Shown piece by piece: positions 1 through 12,920 of a stretch of 64,000 bases of DNA. This stretch comes from Malurus cyaneus samueli (lineage: Eukaryota > Chordata > Aves > Passeriformes > Maluridae): positions 32,809,417 through 32,873,416 of the forward strand of contig CM019219.1 of assembly GCA_009741485.1 (NCBI GenBank). Reading direction: 5' to 3'. Position 1 is the stretch's first letter. Each line of letters begins with the position of its first letter. Made by a program: the position numbers and the translations under genes. Under the pieces are notes generated by a model. The model was not told where the DNA came from and did no database searches. It worked only from the letters and a program-made list of their open reading frames with translations.

Positions 1-3000
1 TATTAGACAACTCAACTTACTATAGGTGCCAAATCCCATAAAATCCCGAGCTCTTCTTCTCAGACTCCAATTTGGGAGAGGCTGCTCCTCTCCTAAAGAC
101 CCTGCTTTTAATGTTAAAAGCCAAGTATGACAGTTTTATCCATTAACTAATGCCTACATTTTCAGACGAGGGATGGGTGGCCATATGTCATAGGAAATTG
201 GCAGTAAATCTTTCTCTTTTTCTGGCGCACTCGGGGAGCTTTTTTAGAACCGTGTGCCCTCAGAAGAGCGAGGATAACGGCACAGCAGTGTCTCCTTCAG
301 CTACACGGTAGAGATGCCTTTTTATTTTAATTTTTTTCCCTTTTTAATGCACACTCCTGAGTGCTTCTTCCCCTGCAGTGGGTTGTCAGTCTGAGAGATG
401 AAGCTCTCAACTACACTGCATTTCACACCTTTCTTTCACATTCCTGGAACTCACCTTTGTTAGCATCTTACTTTGTCTCCTCTCAATGGTACCAGTGCCA
501 GGGACTTTATGGCTTTCATGCCATCCAGCACATTCCTGTTTAGTTTCCTTCTCCATTTTTCATTTGCATCCACTAAAAAAACCCTTTTCAACCACTCACT
601 GTGTACATCTGTTGAGAGTTTCACTCCTCGGCAGCTTTGTTTTGCATGGTCCTCACCTTTCCTGCTCTGGAGGTTAAGCCAAGGCTGATCTGTCACCTTC
701 TTCCTCTATCCAAGACATCACTTCTGCTGATTTCCATGAAAAATCCTTTTCCTCTTGGATAGCCAGGAGGCAAAGAGAGCAAGAAATGTGCAAAGCACGT
801 GGCTCCTGAGGAAAAGGGCTGATGGTAAAGAGCTCAGTAGTGAGTAGGAGGGAAGTAAAAGGTCAGGGATAAAAGGAGGGGAAAGTAAATGAAAGGATAA
901 GAAATAAGGAGCAGTCATAAATAAAAAGGGCAAAGGAAGGAGTTTGTGCTCTGGTTTGGTAGGAAGCTGCTGTGAGGGCACAGAAAGTGTGGGATCCTTG
1001 GTCACTCCATGGCCCAGGACAATGAATTTGTTCTCCACATTGGTGAGACACAGCCACAAGCCAAGGCCACCACGGGGAGCAGCCGATTTGCAGACATTGG
1101 GCATCCCAAAGAGGAGGAGAATCCCAAATGCAGCGGGGGAGAAATGATGGAACTGGATGGGAATGCCATGTGCAGCTGGGGCTGCAGACAGGGCACCCTG
1201 CCTCAAGGAGTGGGGCTCTGCGAAGGGAAGCAGCCAGACTCAGGTGAGATTTGCCCCATCTCTCCTGGAAACCATCGCTGTAAAGGCAGGGGCTCCAACA
1301 GTCACTGCAGCCCTCGAGCAGCTTCCACATTCCCATGGAAATCCTCTGAAACCAAAGGAGAGCACCTCAGCCAACACAAGAGTAGCGCTGAGCTCATCCT
1401 CAGCTTCAGCTGCTGGGAGCAAGGGAAGCAAAGGGAAGCAGTGTGCAGATGGAGATTGCCTTATCTCGGCCCCCCAGCCTGCAGTGCACACAGTCATGGC
1501 CTCAGTTCCATCAAGGGATATCCTCCAGGGCAGCTCTGAGCTGCTGCCACTCCATTTAACCCACATCTGGTGAGTGTTATAAACTCTCTGTCCTTGATAA
1601 CATCACCCTTTAAAGCTCTACTTTTATTTAACCATCTTGAGGCCCACTGACAAATCGGTCGGCCACTTCATTCCCATCAGCTGGGAGAAGATCTAAGCCC
1701 TGTTAGCCCTGTGAGGAGCTCAGGACAGACTTTTCAGTGGAGACTCTCTCTGGCCTCGTTGTTTGGCCCCACAGATGGGAGTCAGGGAGAGCAGCAATTA
1801 TTTTACCCTTCCCCTTGAGCCCTCCAAAGCTTCAGCTCCATCCGGAAAGCACAGCTCATCCCAGGGTAATACAACCCCACCAACACAACGGAAACAGCTG
1901 GAGGGCCCAGAAATAAAACATACAGCCTGTCCACCCAACAATATGAAAATCACAAATTTAATCTTCCTCTGAGAACACTGGACAGAGCAGGAAAAGTCCT
2001 AAATGGAATAGAAGTGCAACATAAAAAAAAACCCATGAACTGTGATAAACTGGGAAGCGGAAGACAACTAAACTTGCCCACAAATCTGGTGTTAATGAGT
2101 TGACAGATCTGAGTTCTCCACATCATCTGAAAATTAACCAGCTCTGAAGACAGAGGAGAAAACACTGAATGATTGTTTGTAATGCCTGCATCTTGTAGCA
2201 GAGAGATTAAAAGGGATTAAATGATGGGAGAAATTACTGATGTCAAATTATTAATGACACAATGATTAATGCCACAGCTACTTACATGCATAATAGAACA
2301 GATTTCTGCAGAGGACTTGCTTTCTGTGAAGAGCAGCTTTGTGAAACCAATCTAAATATTTTTGTCTCTGATTTATTACAGAGCTTTGCATGAATACCCC
2401 TCACAGGGGGCTTCCAAAAGGATTCTGGAGCTTGTGCATCAACTGCTGTGAAACACAAGCTTTCAAGGAGCCAGGCTTATCCAAATGACCCAGCTCAAAT
2501 GTCCTTTCTGTAGTAAATCTCTTATCACTTGGGCTTCTCTCTTTCCTAACAGAGGATTGTGACACTGAGAACTGCCTGTCCCCTCACCTTTTCTTAGAAA
2601 ATAAAGTATCAAACATATCAGCCCTGTTCTCTGTATTACATGAAAAAAAAATTGTTATTCCCTCTGGAAAAGGCAGAACATCTTTGGCCTTTTTTTTTTC
2701 AACAGGGGAACAGCCAGAGAGGGCACAGGAAGCAAGGACATGGATGCAGCAGCACAGAGAAACATTTCTATTTAACCAGCTCTGAAATGCCAAGCACGTG
2801 GTGAAGAGAAAGGTCCTGGGCAAAAGCTAACCAGCAGTCAAGTTTATTTTCCTATTGGCTGTTTTTTCCAGTGCATATTTTTTTTAAATAACAACCTTTG
2901 TAAACTTCAGACATTGGAAATTAGGCAAACTGCCTGCAATTCAGCAGCTCAGGCATAGCCCACTGCTGTCCAGCTCCCAGCTGCCTGCCCAGGATTTCAT

Positions 3001-3213
3001 TGCAGACAAGCAGCAAGAGGAGAGAAGGAAACTCCCATGGCTGACAGAACCATGCTGAGGGGTTTTTACAGCCTGCTGCCTTCCAGGGACAGGCACCTCC
3101 TAAAAGTGTGGGATTAACAGAGACACAACCGTGGAAAGAGACGGATGCACAGGGAATGGACAATTGGAGCTGTGGCATCAGGGAAAGCTGTCCCACATGT
3201 GAAGGAATTGGAT
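1..3213. other. unique non-coding stretch
   Basis: I see no supported gene here. The part at about 940-1560 is more GC-rich than its surroundings and holds overlapping open frames on both strands (up to 176 codons), but none has recognisable domains or convincing splice borders, and the frames overlap each other on opposite strands, so I treat them as chance. Around 2196-2300 is an AT-rich block with several ATTA/TAAT motifs, which is the kind of composition seen in some conserved non-coding elements; conservation cannot be judged from one sequence. Confidence 0.6.
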
Positions 3214-3664
3214 CTGCTGGATGCTCCCAGGGCTGGAGCCACTCGGCTCTGGAGAGAGGCTGAGAGAGCTGTGGGTGCTCACCTGGACAGGAGAAAGATC
3301 CAGGGAGAGCTCAGAGCACTTTCCAGGGCCTAAAGGGGCTCCAGGAGAGCTGGAGAGGGACTGGGACAAGGCATGGAGGGACAGGACACAGGGAATGGCT
3401 TCCCACTGCCAGAGGACAGGGATGGATGGGATATTGGGAAGGAATTGTTCCCTGGGAGGGTGAGCAGGCCCTGGCACAGGGTGCCCAGAGAAGCTGTGGC
3501 TGCCCCTGGATCCCTGGCAGTGCCCAAGGCCAGGCTGGACATTGGGGCTGGGAGCAGCCTGGGACAGTGGGAGATGTCCCTGCTCAGTACCAGGAGTTGG
3601 ATTTCACCAGTTTATGGGCCTGTAAAGGTCCCTTTCAACTCAAACTATTCCACAATTCTTAAAC
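3214..3664 (+). mobile_element. CR1 LINE 3' end, 5'-truncated
   Basis: The segment carries the typical bird CR1 3' region in order: a CTGGACAGGAGAAAGATCC-like part near 3283, GGGATATTGGGAAGGAATTG near 3428, the highly conserved GTGCCCAGAGAAGCTGTGGC near 3481, GGCCAGGCTGGACATTGGGG near 3531, and the terminal TTTCAACTCAAACTATTCC near 3632 that precedes the short ATTCT-rich tail. The tail is on the right, so the element reads on the plus strand. It is one of the longer copies in the window but still lacks the ORF2 coding region except perhaps its extreme end. Open frames reported across it are not genes. Confidence 0.9.
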
Positions 3665-5828
3665 CACAACTCACGCAGTTGTGAAGTACAGTTTATGAAG
3701 TACCTGAAGTAAGGCACTTGAATCCATATATTTAATTTCATTATTATTGTTATTATCACTATTAATATTGATATTAATAAATAAAAGTGAAAATATAACA
3801 CAACCTAAATCTGTTCTCCCTTGAATCCCAGGTGTGAGTAAAGGTGAGGATGAGATAATGAGACAGCTTACACATCTCTGCTCGTGTGAGAATCCCTGGA
3901 GCAGTCAAAACAAGGGATCCTTGCAGGGAGTGGGTTGAAGATCCTGCCTAAGAGCAAAAGAGCAGCACAGCATGGAAAACCAGAGCAACAGGCATGAATG
4001 GGAACAACTGTGGGAGGGAAATCTTACCTTGAAATCCTCTCAGAGCTGTTAACACATGAAAGACAAGAGAAAATCCTCCAATTTAACTGCAGTTAAATAG
4101 GAGTAGCTGGAATAAAATCTCCATTATGGCTTTAGTGTCAAGTAGGAAGATAAATGGAGAGAAAACCATCTTGCTGTGGATCCCTAATTGGAGTCTCTGG
4201 TTTTCCCAAATTACTGGCACATTTGACTTCACCCAGCAGGAGAATGTGTGTCAATAATGTAATATTTTCGCCTGCTAAAGCCTCCAGTGATCAAACAGAG
4301 CATTGCAAAGGCTCTAGCTGTGCAGTAAAGAACAAGCCTGAGCAGTCTGAGGCTGCAGACAGAGCCACAGAGCACAGGATTGGCTCCCAACAAGGCAGAC
4401 AGGGGAGATCGAATGGGAACGGTCCTGCCATGACCCAAATCCTGGAGGAGAATTCCCTCATTCGTGGGAATGCCTTCAGCAAAAGCGCAAGAGGCCATGT
4501 GCTGAGTTCTGAAATGCTGTAACCCACAGGCAATTCCAGATTTTCCCCAGAAATGGCTACAAAAAGCACCTCAGGAAGAGCAGGAAGCTGCACCCAGGCA
4601 AAGGGCAGGCAGCAGCTCCAAAGCCTCTGGCTTGGGGCATAATAAAAACTGCTTCATCTTCTCCCTCTTCAGCTCCAGCTCCCATCTCTGCAGGGGAAGA
4701 ATGACCCGTGGCCAGGAAGGAATGCTTGCACAGGGCCATGGAGAGGGGAAAAACAGAGAATTGTTCTTTAAATGCAGCCTAAGAAATGGTTCATACAAAC
4801 ACAAAATATTCAGGTTGGCACTCTGCTGTTCTCATGATTTCTATGAGAAGGAAAGGAATCTATAATTCCTTTAAAACCAGGATGCTTATGGATTTCCTGA
4901 TCCTGGATTCTTCTGGAGCTGACTGGAGCTGCTGCTCTTCCCCAGCAGCCCAGTCTCAGGTTTATATCTGACTATCACTTATGCCATCAAGTCAGAGGCG
5001 TATTCAGTGCACTCCATAAAACAAACACAAGGGAAAATGAACACCTTTATCCTCACAGAAATGATGATCTTCTCCCTGTGGGATTATTGAATTGCCCTAC
5101 TTATCATTCTCACTCTTCTAGGACCTGTCATAACATTCCCAGAAATTTTTCCATTAACCTCTGTAGAAATTGAGTTACCTTCTTGGTTTTGGAAATTCTG
5201 TGTTCTCTGACTCAAATTGGTTCTGAAATTATTAAAAGCCTTTTTTTGTATACAGGAAAAAGAGTATTCTAAATGTAATACTCTTTCCCCTTGTTTCATT
5301 TTTTTTTTATTAAATCAAAATATTTTTCACCTTTTAAATCTTTTTTCATCTCAGCTTAACAAGAGCATCATCTTTGCTCCTACCATGCCTTAGTATTGAA
5401 TTCATTCCTGCAATACCCAGATCTGATTTTCAGCCAAGATAAGGGACACTGCCTTCATTTTTTCCTGCTGCTTTCAGGGCTTTATTCTGTTAAACCCCTG
5501 GACATGACAGAGCATAAAAGACTGCCAAGTGCCTGTAAACAGGAACAGCATATACATCATCCCAAAGTGGACAGGCAGGAAATAAAGGATTGAAATGGAC
5601 CTCTCAGGATTCCCTGAGCTTTCCCTGGCCACTGCTCACCAATCACTGATTAAACACCTCCTCCATTTCCCGAGCTATTTATTAAAGCACAAGAACATTT
5701 TCTGTGCCTGTGCTTTCCCCAGCCCTCTATTAGTTCCAAACAACCTCTTTCACCTCTGCAGGTTCAGTTCCTCCCTCTGCTCCAGCCCCTTTCCTGCTGC
5801 CTGAACAATATTTTTCCCTTTGCAGTTA
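3665..5828. other. unique non-coding stretch
   Basis: Apart from the AT-rich tract at 3723-3790 I see nothing to annotate. Open frames at about 4154-4522 (122 codons, plus) and overlapping frames on the opposite strand show no recognisable family and no coding-like neighbours. Confidence 0.55.
3723..3790. repeat. AT-rich simple sequence
   Basis: This is a low-complexity run made of interrupted ATT/TTA/AATATT trinucleotide-like repeats (for example ATTATTATTGTTATTATCAC), lying just downstream of the CR1 tail. It may be a decayed microsatellite. Confidence 0.7.
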
Positions 5829-6005
5829 CCTCAAAGCCCACCCAGTGCCACCCCTGCCATGGGCAGGGACACCTCCCACTGTCCCAGGCTGCTCCCAGCC
5901 CCAATGTCCAGCCTGGCCTTGGGCACTGCCAGGGATCCAGGGGCAGCCACAGCTTCTCTGGGCACCCTGTGCCAGGGCCTGCCTGCCCTCCAGGGAAGGA
6001 TTTTC
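5829..6005 (-). mobile_element. CR1 LINE 3' end, short copy
   Basis: Reverse-complement CR1: the left edge carries the AAAGCCCACCCAGTGCCACC 3'-terminal block, followed by the conserved GGGACACCTCCCACTGTCCC, CCCCAATGTCCAGCCTGGCC and GCCACAGCTTCTCTGGGCAC blocks. Similarity fades after about 6005, so the copy is truncated at its 5' side or becomes too diverged to follow. The distal tail (ATTCT-rich) is not obvious at the left edge. Confidence 0.88.
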
Positions 6006-6578
6006 CTGAGTATCACTTTCAGTTTGTATCTGTTCCTCCTGGCCCCGTCACTCCAGTTCCTGCTGCAGAGCCCCCTCCAAGTGGTTTTATCAGGAATTCC
6101 TCAATGAGAATGGTCTTTCTGAAGCCCAAAGACAGCAGATGCGTGGATGGATGGAAGTGTCTGTGGACTCTGTTGTGTTTGGGACATTTGCACTCACATT
6201 TTCCTCCATCCACTCCTGGACCCTGCACTGCTCCCATTGCTCTCTCTGCATGCACAGAGCTGAAATCTGTTTCATTTGCTTTGGAGATAAACATTTCCCA
6301 ACACCCAAAACACTACTGAGAAATTTCCTTCTCAGTTTCCTGGAGGCTTTCCCTGCACTGACCAGGCTTTTGGGGTGGCTGCCCTCACAGCTGCCTGGAA
6401 ACTTCCCTTCCTCTCCTTAGCCGGCCAGTTAGAATCAGATTTTCATCCGTGACCTAAAGAAACTCTTATCCCTTCCACATCCAGTGTGATTCGATCCCTT
6501 TGGCACGAGTCTGAATTCAGTGCTTGGTTGCTATGAACGCAACCCACAGGAAAGGAAGAATGTCTTTTTAATGAAAGC

Positions 6579-6638
6579 AAAAAAAAAAAAAAAAAAAAAA
6601 CCAACCAAAAAAAAAACAAAGAAAAAGAAAAAAAAAAC
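6579..6638. repeat. A-rich tract
   Basis: A run of 22 consecutive A residues (6579-6600) is followed by interrupted A blocks with C and G (CCAACC, CAAAG). It could be a decayed poly(A) tail or a simple repeat; no retrocopied gene body is recognisable upstream on the plus strand. Confidence 0.75.
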
Positions 6639-7270
6639 CAGGAGTACTTTGTTCTTGACTTCCCATCTTTGTGCTTTGCTTTCTCTGCTGTAACAGAAGC
6701 TGAGGAGTTCCAGACATGGACTACTCGAGGCTGGGATTTGGAAACTGTAGCTTTAGAGAATTTTGTTCAAAGGAATTTGCTCTTTCCAGTGTATCTTTTT
6801 AATTCAAGGAAGTGATTAAGCATAGGCACACTGTGTCAAGGAAAGTGACTTCATATAATGCTCTCAATGCAGAAAAAAAATAAAAGGAAGCAAATCAATA
6901 ATGATTCAGGTATAAAAACAGGAAATATAAAGTTTAAGGGCAAACACTTGATAGCAGAAATTTTAGAAACCCCCAGTGCCAAACAGAATCAAATTTCCCA
7001 GAGAAAATGAGAGAAAAATGAAGAATTAAAGCTGGGTGAAGTTTGCTGACCCAAAAGAAAGGCACCAGCTCCCAGCCACAGTGCAGGGTGCCCAGGGTCT
7101 GAATGTGCTGAGTGCAAGGGATGCAAAATCCTACCAGGAAAGAGACTTGATGAACTCAAATTAGCGGAAATCCAAAGGAAATTCCATGAAAAAAGAACAC
7201 AGGTGACATGTGGCACTTCAGCCTCAGGAAAGGACACCACAGTTCCTGTTTTATTACCCACAATGGTGCC

Positions 7271-7322
7271 ATGAAGGAGCTCCACTAGACCAGGTGACTC
7301 AAAAACTCTTCCAACCTTTGGC
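7271..7322 (+). mobile_element. possible ancient CR1 3' tail
   Basis: CCACTAGACCAGGTGACTC followed by CTCTTCCAACCTTTG resembles the diverged form of the CR1 terminus in which a 'GGACTAGATGAC' block precedes 'CCTTCCAACC'. No upstream CR1 body is visible. The match is short and could be chance. Confidence 0.3.
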
Positions 7323-9213
7323 ATCTTTATTGCAGAAAAAATGAAATGCAAGTGGAGTGCTGATGGACTTTCCCAATCATTGATGAAATGTCAAAAGACA
7401 GAAATAAAATTCCTTGGTCCATTCCTGACTGCATTCACACAAAAATTATTGTTAAGCTCAGTCTCCCAAACTAGCCTAACTGAAATGCCAAATTGCAATT
7501 TCACCATTTTAAATTAAAACTCAATTACTGTGATTGTTAACCATAAACAAGTGCAATGTGATTAATTATATGTGAGGTGTTTGCTGATTAGGACCTGTAA
7601 TAATAAATCTCCTTCATTAACTTGAAGTCTCCTTTTGTTCATTTTTGAAGATGACAATTCAAAATGCTTTTCTCTCCTCTTTGTGAGGAAAACAAAAGAA
7701 GGAAAACACGCTGTGTCAAATGCAGGTTCTCCTTCACTGAAGCTGTTTCCTGAAAGAAACCTGGAGTTTCTCTCCTTAGTTTCAGGAATCTAAAATGAAA
7801 TAAAACACTCTTTTACAACTTAATGACTGTGCTATTGTAACACTCTTTGTCATTCACCCACTTTACCAACATGTGTGGGAGAAAACCTTGAAACACTGAG
7901 GCTGTTTAACAAGAAAAATTAAGGTTTATGTTCTTCTTCAATTAATGACAGTATTATTTCTCTTCCATCCTAGTTTTCACACAGTTCCCCTGGCATAATG
8001 ATGTGTTTAGGATATTCTAGCAAAACATTTGATCTGAAATATTTTTTTCTCCAGGAGTTGCTTTGCAAGCATTTCTGCCTGTATGTGTTTGCAAGGCAGA
8101 TTTGGAGGAATGCAGGGTATCAATCCTACAGCAGAGCTGGAACTGAAAGCATTTAAAAGAAAGTAAGTCTTACAACTAAATCTAAAATTATACTACAGCT
8201 GAATCATATTTTTATCCATCTCTGCACTGATCGTTGGAGTAATCCAACCGTTCCCGGCTGCAATGGCCTCGAGCAGCCAAAGCCTTGGAAGCAGATCCAA
8301 GGAACCATCCTTAAAGAGAATCCAGAAGTGAACTCTCTCCCACTGGGGTGAACAAGGGCTGTCTACCTCCTGTGGCTTTTCCTTCTGTGCAATTTTTCTT
8401 TCAGCTGAAATCCACATCTTTTCCCCTGGGTAGTTTCAGCCCTCTCAGAGGATGGCCATGCCCAGGGGTACAAAGACCTCTCTTTGTAGGAAGGAGCAAA
8501 CCCCAAAAGCTCTTGCTGGTTGTACTTCCCAAGGCTTGAAGTAATTCCTGCAGTCTCGAGAGCTGCAGCTGCCCCCCACCCCGGTTCCTTCATTCGGTCC
8601 CACAAAGGGATGCTCTAACCCTGGCTGTTCCCTGAAGGGATTCGGGATGGTTTCTGAAGGTTTCCGTGGAAAACTCCTTGCGTTGTCTAATTAGTGCTCT
8701 TCTCCCCGGGTGGTCCCAAATCACCTGTTCCCAGAGCGTCCTGGCTGTGGATTCAGAGCTCCGGATCCTGTTGAGAGTTGAGAGACAGACAATGCCATTG
8801 CAGACAATGGCAGCCATCAGGTGCTGAGGAGCCCTGCCCTGTTCCATCTGGAACAACAGCTGCCTCCACCTTTGCACAGCAGTTTCCATGTGGAGATTTC
8901 ACTTATTTACACTTTTTGCAGCTCATTCATGCAATTCTAATCACTTCTAACACTACTCCAATTGCCTTTTGTCATGCTAAACCTGCCTTATATCCCACAC
9001 TGTGAAGTTTTCTCCGTGCAGGGAGCGAAATTCCGGTTGTGGGTTCCACCTCCAAGCATCCCCTCTAGGACTGCTCCTCTGGAGGAGCTGTCCCTGCACT
9101 CTCCACCTGAGCTGTGAGTTATGATTAAACTCTCTACTGCACAGCACACGGAGAGTTTGGACAAGCTGGGGCCAAAGCCTGGCTAGCTCTGTCACAAAAC
9201 AAGGTGTTGGTAC

Positions 9214-9240
9214 CACTGCAGGACTGCAGGACTGCAGGAC
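9214..9240. repeat. short ACTGCAGG tandem repeat
   Basis: The 8-bp unit ACTGCAGG occurs three times in direct succession and then a partial ACT. It is a small perfect microsatellite-like array. Confidence 0.7.
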
Positions 9241-10789
9241 TCTTTGCTTTGCTCTTTTTCTCCTCCCACCAAGGCCATCTTTGTTCAAAACTGAGCATGA
9301 GATGTGTTCAACAGGGCTAAAACTGCCAAAATATTTTTTTTTTGACTGACTGAAGATATTAAGAAAAGAAGATCCAGAAAGAGGAGGCTGGTGGATGAGT
9401 CGATGAGGCAAAACCATGAAAACTGTTTATGTTTCCTGCTAGTTTTGTCCTCTCCAATTCAACATCAATCTAAGTACTACCAGCTCCTTAAAGGACTAAA
9501 AATCATCAGGTGAGAGAAACTCCACATATCTATGTTATCTGCACCCATCTAAGCAGCCCCTCCCAGAATTTCCCAATTACTGAACAAAATTCAAATTATG
9601 TTCCACTCTTGGCAGTGAGGACTGAGGCACCCACCCCTCCTACAGCTTTTAGAGCCTTCAGGAACATTTTCTTTGAATGCTATTTAAAAAAAAATTACTA
9701 TTATTTCAAATCTCAATCTTACAAACTCTTCCTATAAATTAGAAGGTATAAAAGCAATGGCTTGTGAAACACTAGCATGAAAGATATATTTGATCAAGAG
9801 CTGATTGGTTTGCTGACAAACTGACTCCTGCAACTCAAATAATGGAATCTCCCTGTGGCCTCTCAGCCCTACTGACAGTGAGAACCCCTTCTGGAGGCAG
9901 ACAATGAAAATAATCGAATCTTTGTTTTACCTATTCTGAATTTATCAGAGAATCACACAAATGTATCAAAACACCTGGATTTTCCTCATGAACTGAGCGT
10001 TCATAATACTACATTGAGAGCAAGTTGTGGATCTGGAATCTCTTTATTTTTCATATAAAAGGAAGAAATTCAGTTAATTAAACCGGCTTTCATCTTACCC
10101 AGGGTTTGTAGGCTGGGTGCTCCTACACAGCAGTAATGAAAGCACCTCAGGGAGTGAGCAAACGGCACTGCCTGTGCAGAGAGGCACCAACATCCAGCAA
10201 ATGTCCAGGGTCATCAGGGTGAGGATTTTTACTGCAGTGCTCACCAAGTCTGATTTTTAAAACATATTCACAGAATTCAAGTAGTGATGGGTATTTTGAG
10301 CAATGCTGCCTCAATAACAGAATGACTATAAACAAACTGAGCTGCCTGACTTGCAATAATAACCACCCAAAGCTAAAGCCAATCATTTCTGTTTGGAGCA
10401 TGGCTGGAATCACACAGATCCCTTTTTTCACGGTGACTCAGCCTCACCTTCTCAAATTTTCACAAAGCCCTGCTGTACTTTGAAATAAAGGATGTGGGGA
10501 GCATGTTTGTAATGCCAGCTGCTCGTGGGGTCGATGCTGGGGATCTGTTGCATCAGGACTTACACAGAAAAATGTGCAGTGGTTTTTTCATGCAGGGTCA
10601 GTTTAACACCTGGCTTCAGCTCTGCTTTCCAATCACCAATATATGGATGGAAAGTTGCCTGCACACCAAATCCTACTTGGGCTCCTTATAGGAAAATATT
10701 CTGTGGCTTATTTATCCTTAACAAACATAGAGACATCAACAACTGAAGCAAAGCTGGAGTGGCTGTCCATGAATTCAGGGGATTCAACC

Positions 10790-10859
10790 CTGTGGCAGGG
10801 CTGGGGTTGGGATGGGCTTTAAGGGCTTTCTCAACCCAAACCATTCTGCAGTTCTGGGG
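10790..10859 (+). mobile_element. CR1 LINE 3' terminus fragment
   Basis: The sequence GGGATGGGCTTTAAGGGCTT and CTCAACCCAAACCATTCTGC matches the last part of the CR1 3' end, with the tail on the right. Only the terminal part is present, so it is a strongly 5'-truncated insertion. Confidence 0.75.
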
Positions 10860-12167
10860 TTGCCAATGCACTCAAAGCTGCCTTTCCTGTGTCAATTCAC
10901 CTTAGAGAGCTTTGAATGGATGCACCCAGCTGGGGGAACACTGGGCCCAAAGCAATGCTCAGGACTCTCTCAAAAGCCTCTCTCCATTTGGAAGCCAAGC
11001 AAATCAACGCACGCAAATCAGAAGTTGGAATGATGTTGTCAAATGCTCACCTTGGGGAAGCATGGGCATTGTGCAGCTGAAATGCAGGGTCCTGATGCCA
11101 TGAAAGGTGTTTCCCTGGAGCAGATTATCAATACAGAACACAAAAAAAAGTTGCTAAAGCCTGACACTAAACCAACCCAAAGAAAAATGGCCTGGAAAGG
11201 AACAAACAGTGCAAGCAGCCCTTCTCCCCCTCCATTAGCTTTCCAGGGAAGCTCAGTTCAGGGAATGAAGTGCTAGCACTGTTCTGCAGTCCCTGCTGCA
11301 CTGAAGGGACCTCTTACAGCACCTACACACCCTGCAAACAGCAGGGATTGCTGCTTGCTCAGAGTCTGCACTCCACGGTTCGCTTCACTTTAAACAGAAA
11401 GTCCCTAAATTACACTGGTTCTGTTTTCACGGAGATCACGGAATGCCTACAGGAACCTGTGATTAAATTCAGGAATAGCACAGAATATCCAGGTACCTGT
11501 ACTTACAAATGTTTTCTTCTACAACAAAAACAGCAAATGAACTCATGTTCATTGAGGTATGTTCTATCCAGGTACACTCAAAGGCCACAAGAGTCAAAGC
11601 TGAGCTTAGAGAAAAACCAAAGTATCAGCATTCTGTGCTTAACCTGCCAGAGGCTTCAGGCAGCCCTGATTCCCCTTGTCCACCCTCTGTAAAAATGAGC
11701 ACGTTTTGGTTGTGCCTGACAAAGTACTCGTCCCCCCCAGCCAGGGACATTTAAAGCCATCTGAAAGCCTTGGCCAGAGATGTCCCCAGCTGCAAAACAA
11801 TGCAGGAAAATGCTGTGTGTAGGATACCTGTAACCCACCCCACTGAGGCTCAGGTGCCCAGCAGCAAGGAGGAGGAAGGAAAACCTGAATTCCCCTTTCA
11901 GAGCCGGGCAGAGCTCACCCCTAGGTTTCCCAAGGACATGATCTGATTCCTGACTCCTTCTGCTGCCCACAGCTCCTTCACTTCCCCTGCCTGGGTACCC
12001 AAACAGCTCAGCACTCACAGACCCTGGAAAAGCACAGCTGAGACCCCTGTGTGCCCTTGGTGTGATCAATGACCTTTAGAAGGTTTGCCATGGAGCAGGA
12101 GTCCTACTCTCCAGGAAGAGAAGAAGGGTTTGAGATTTTCTTGTAAGACAGCACTGCTCCTGAGCAC
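10860..12167. other. unique non-coding stretch
   Basis: I see no gene or repeat that I can name. Plus-strand open frames at 11270-11692 (140 codons) and the minus-strand frame at 11656-12069 (137 codons) have no recognisable family, and the two overlap on opposite strands. Confidence 0.5.
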
Positions 12168-12920
12168 AGCCAGAATATCAGAGCTCAAAATATCAGAGCT
12201 CAGAATATCAGAGCTCAGAGTCAGAATATCAGAATATCAGAGACTTAAGAAATCACAGAGGTCGAGCCAGAACACAGCTGCAATCGAAAGAAGGCCCGAT
12301 ATCAGACTCACCATCAGAACAGGAGCCAGATAGAAATTCAGACGGAACTCACAGTCAGAATTCAGGAGCCAGTACAGAATATAGACTCAGTCGCTCAAAA
12401 ACAGTTCAAGTCAGCAGCATAATCAGGCTCCGCGATTTAGCAGTCAGACGAATTCACGAGCTCAGATATCAGAAGCTCAGAAATGTCAGAGCTCATATCG
12501 AATATCAGGCTCAGAGTCAAGAATATCAGAAATATCAGAGCTCAGAGCCAGAATATCAGCCGTCACAGTCAGAATTTCAGAGCTTCAGAATCGGATAATT
12601 TCAGAGGCTCAGAATATCAGAAGGCTAAAAACGTAAATGTCAGAGCCGTCATATCAGAATTCAGGCTCAGAAAAGTCAAATTACTCCCTAAATTCAGAGC
12701 CTCAGACCACAGAATATCACGCTGTCCTCAACAGTCAGCCATATTCACGCACAGCTCAGAATCGAGTTTCCATGCGGCTCAGAATATCAGAGCTCAGAGC
12801 CAGAATATCAGCGCTCACAGTCAGAATATCAGAGCTCAGAATCAGAATATCAGAGCTCAGAATATCAGAGTTCATAATCAGAATATCAGAGCTCAGAGTC
12901 AGAATATCAGAGCTCTCAGC
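12168..12920. repeat. tandem array, ~15-bp GAGCTCAGAATATCA unit
   Basis: The array is built of the 15-bp unit GAGCTCAGAATATCA and a 21-bp variant that inserts AGAGTC. Both edges (12172-12240 and 12776-12915) are clean, while the central part (about 12250-12770) is heavily degraded with indels, extra CG dinucleotides and unrelated words. Because 15 and 21 are multiples of three, all frames stay open for long stretches, giving pentapeptide-like repeats such as ISELR and NIRAQ in predicted frames (159 and 131 codons). I regard those as artefacts. Each unit contains the self-complementary hexamer GAGCTC. Confidence 0.9.

Larger units (their letters stand above)
6006..10789. other. unique non-coding stretch
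   Basis: This stretch holds an A-rich tract (6579-6638), a possible very old CR1 tail (7271-7322), a short GCAGGACT repeat (9214-9240) and otherwise unique, moderately AT-rich DNA. A block near 7500-7620 is rich in TTAAT/ATTA motifs (GTGATTGTTAACCATAAACA, ATGTGATTAATTATATG) and is a candidate conserved non-coding element by composition only. I see no gene. Confidence 0.55.

Noticed and set aside
1009..1539. 176-codon plus-strand frame in a GC-richer patch
   Set aside because: Overlaps equally long frames on the other strand, shows no domain and has no exon borders; GC-rich DNA has fewer stops.
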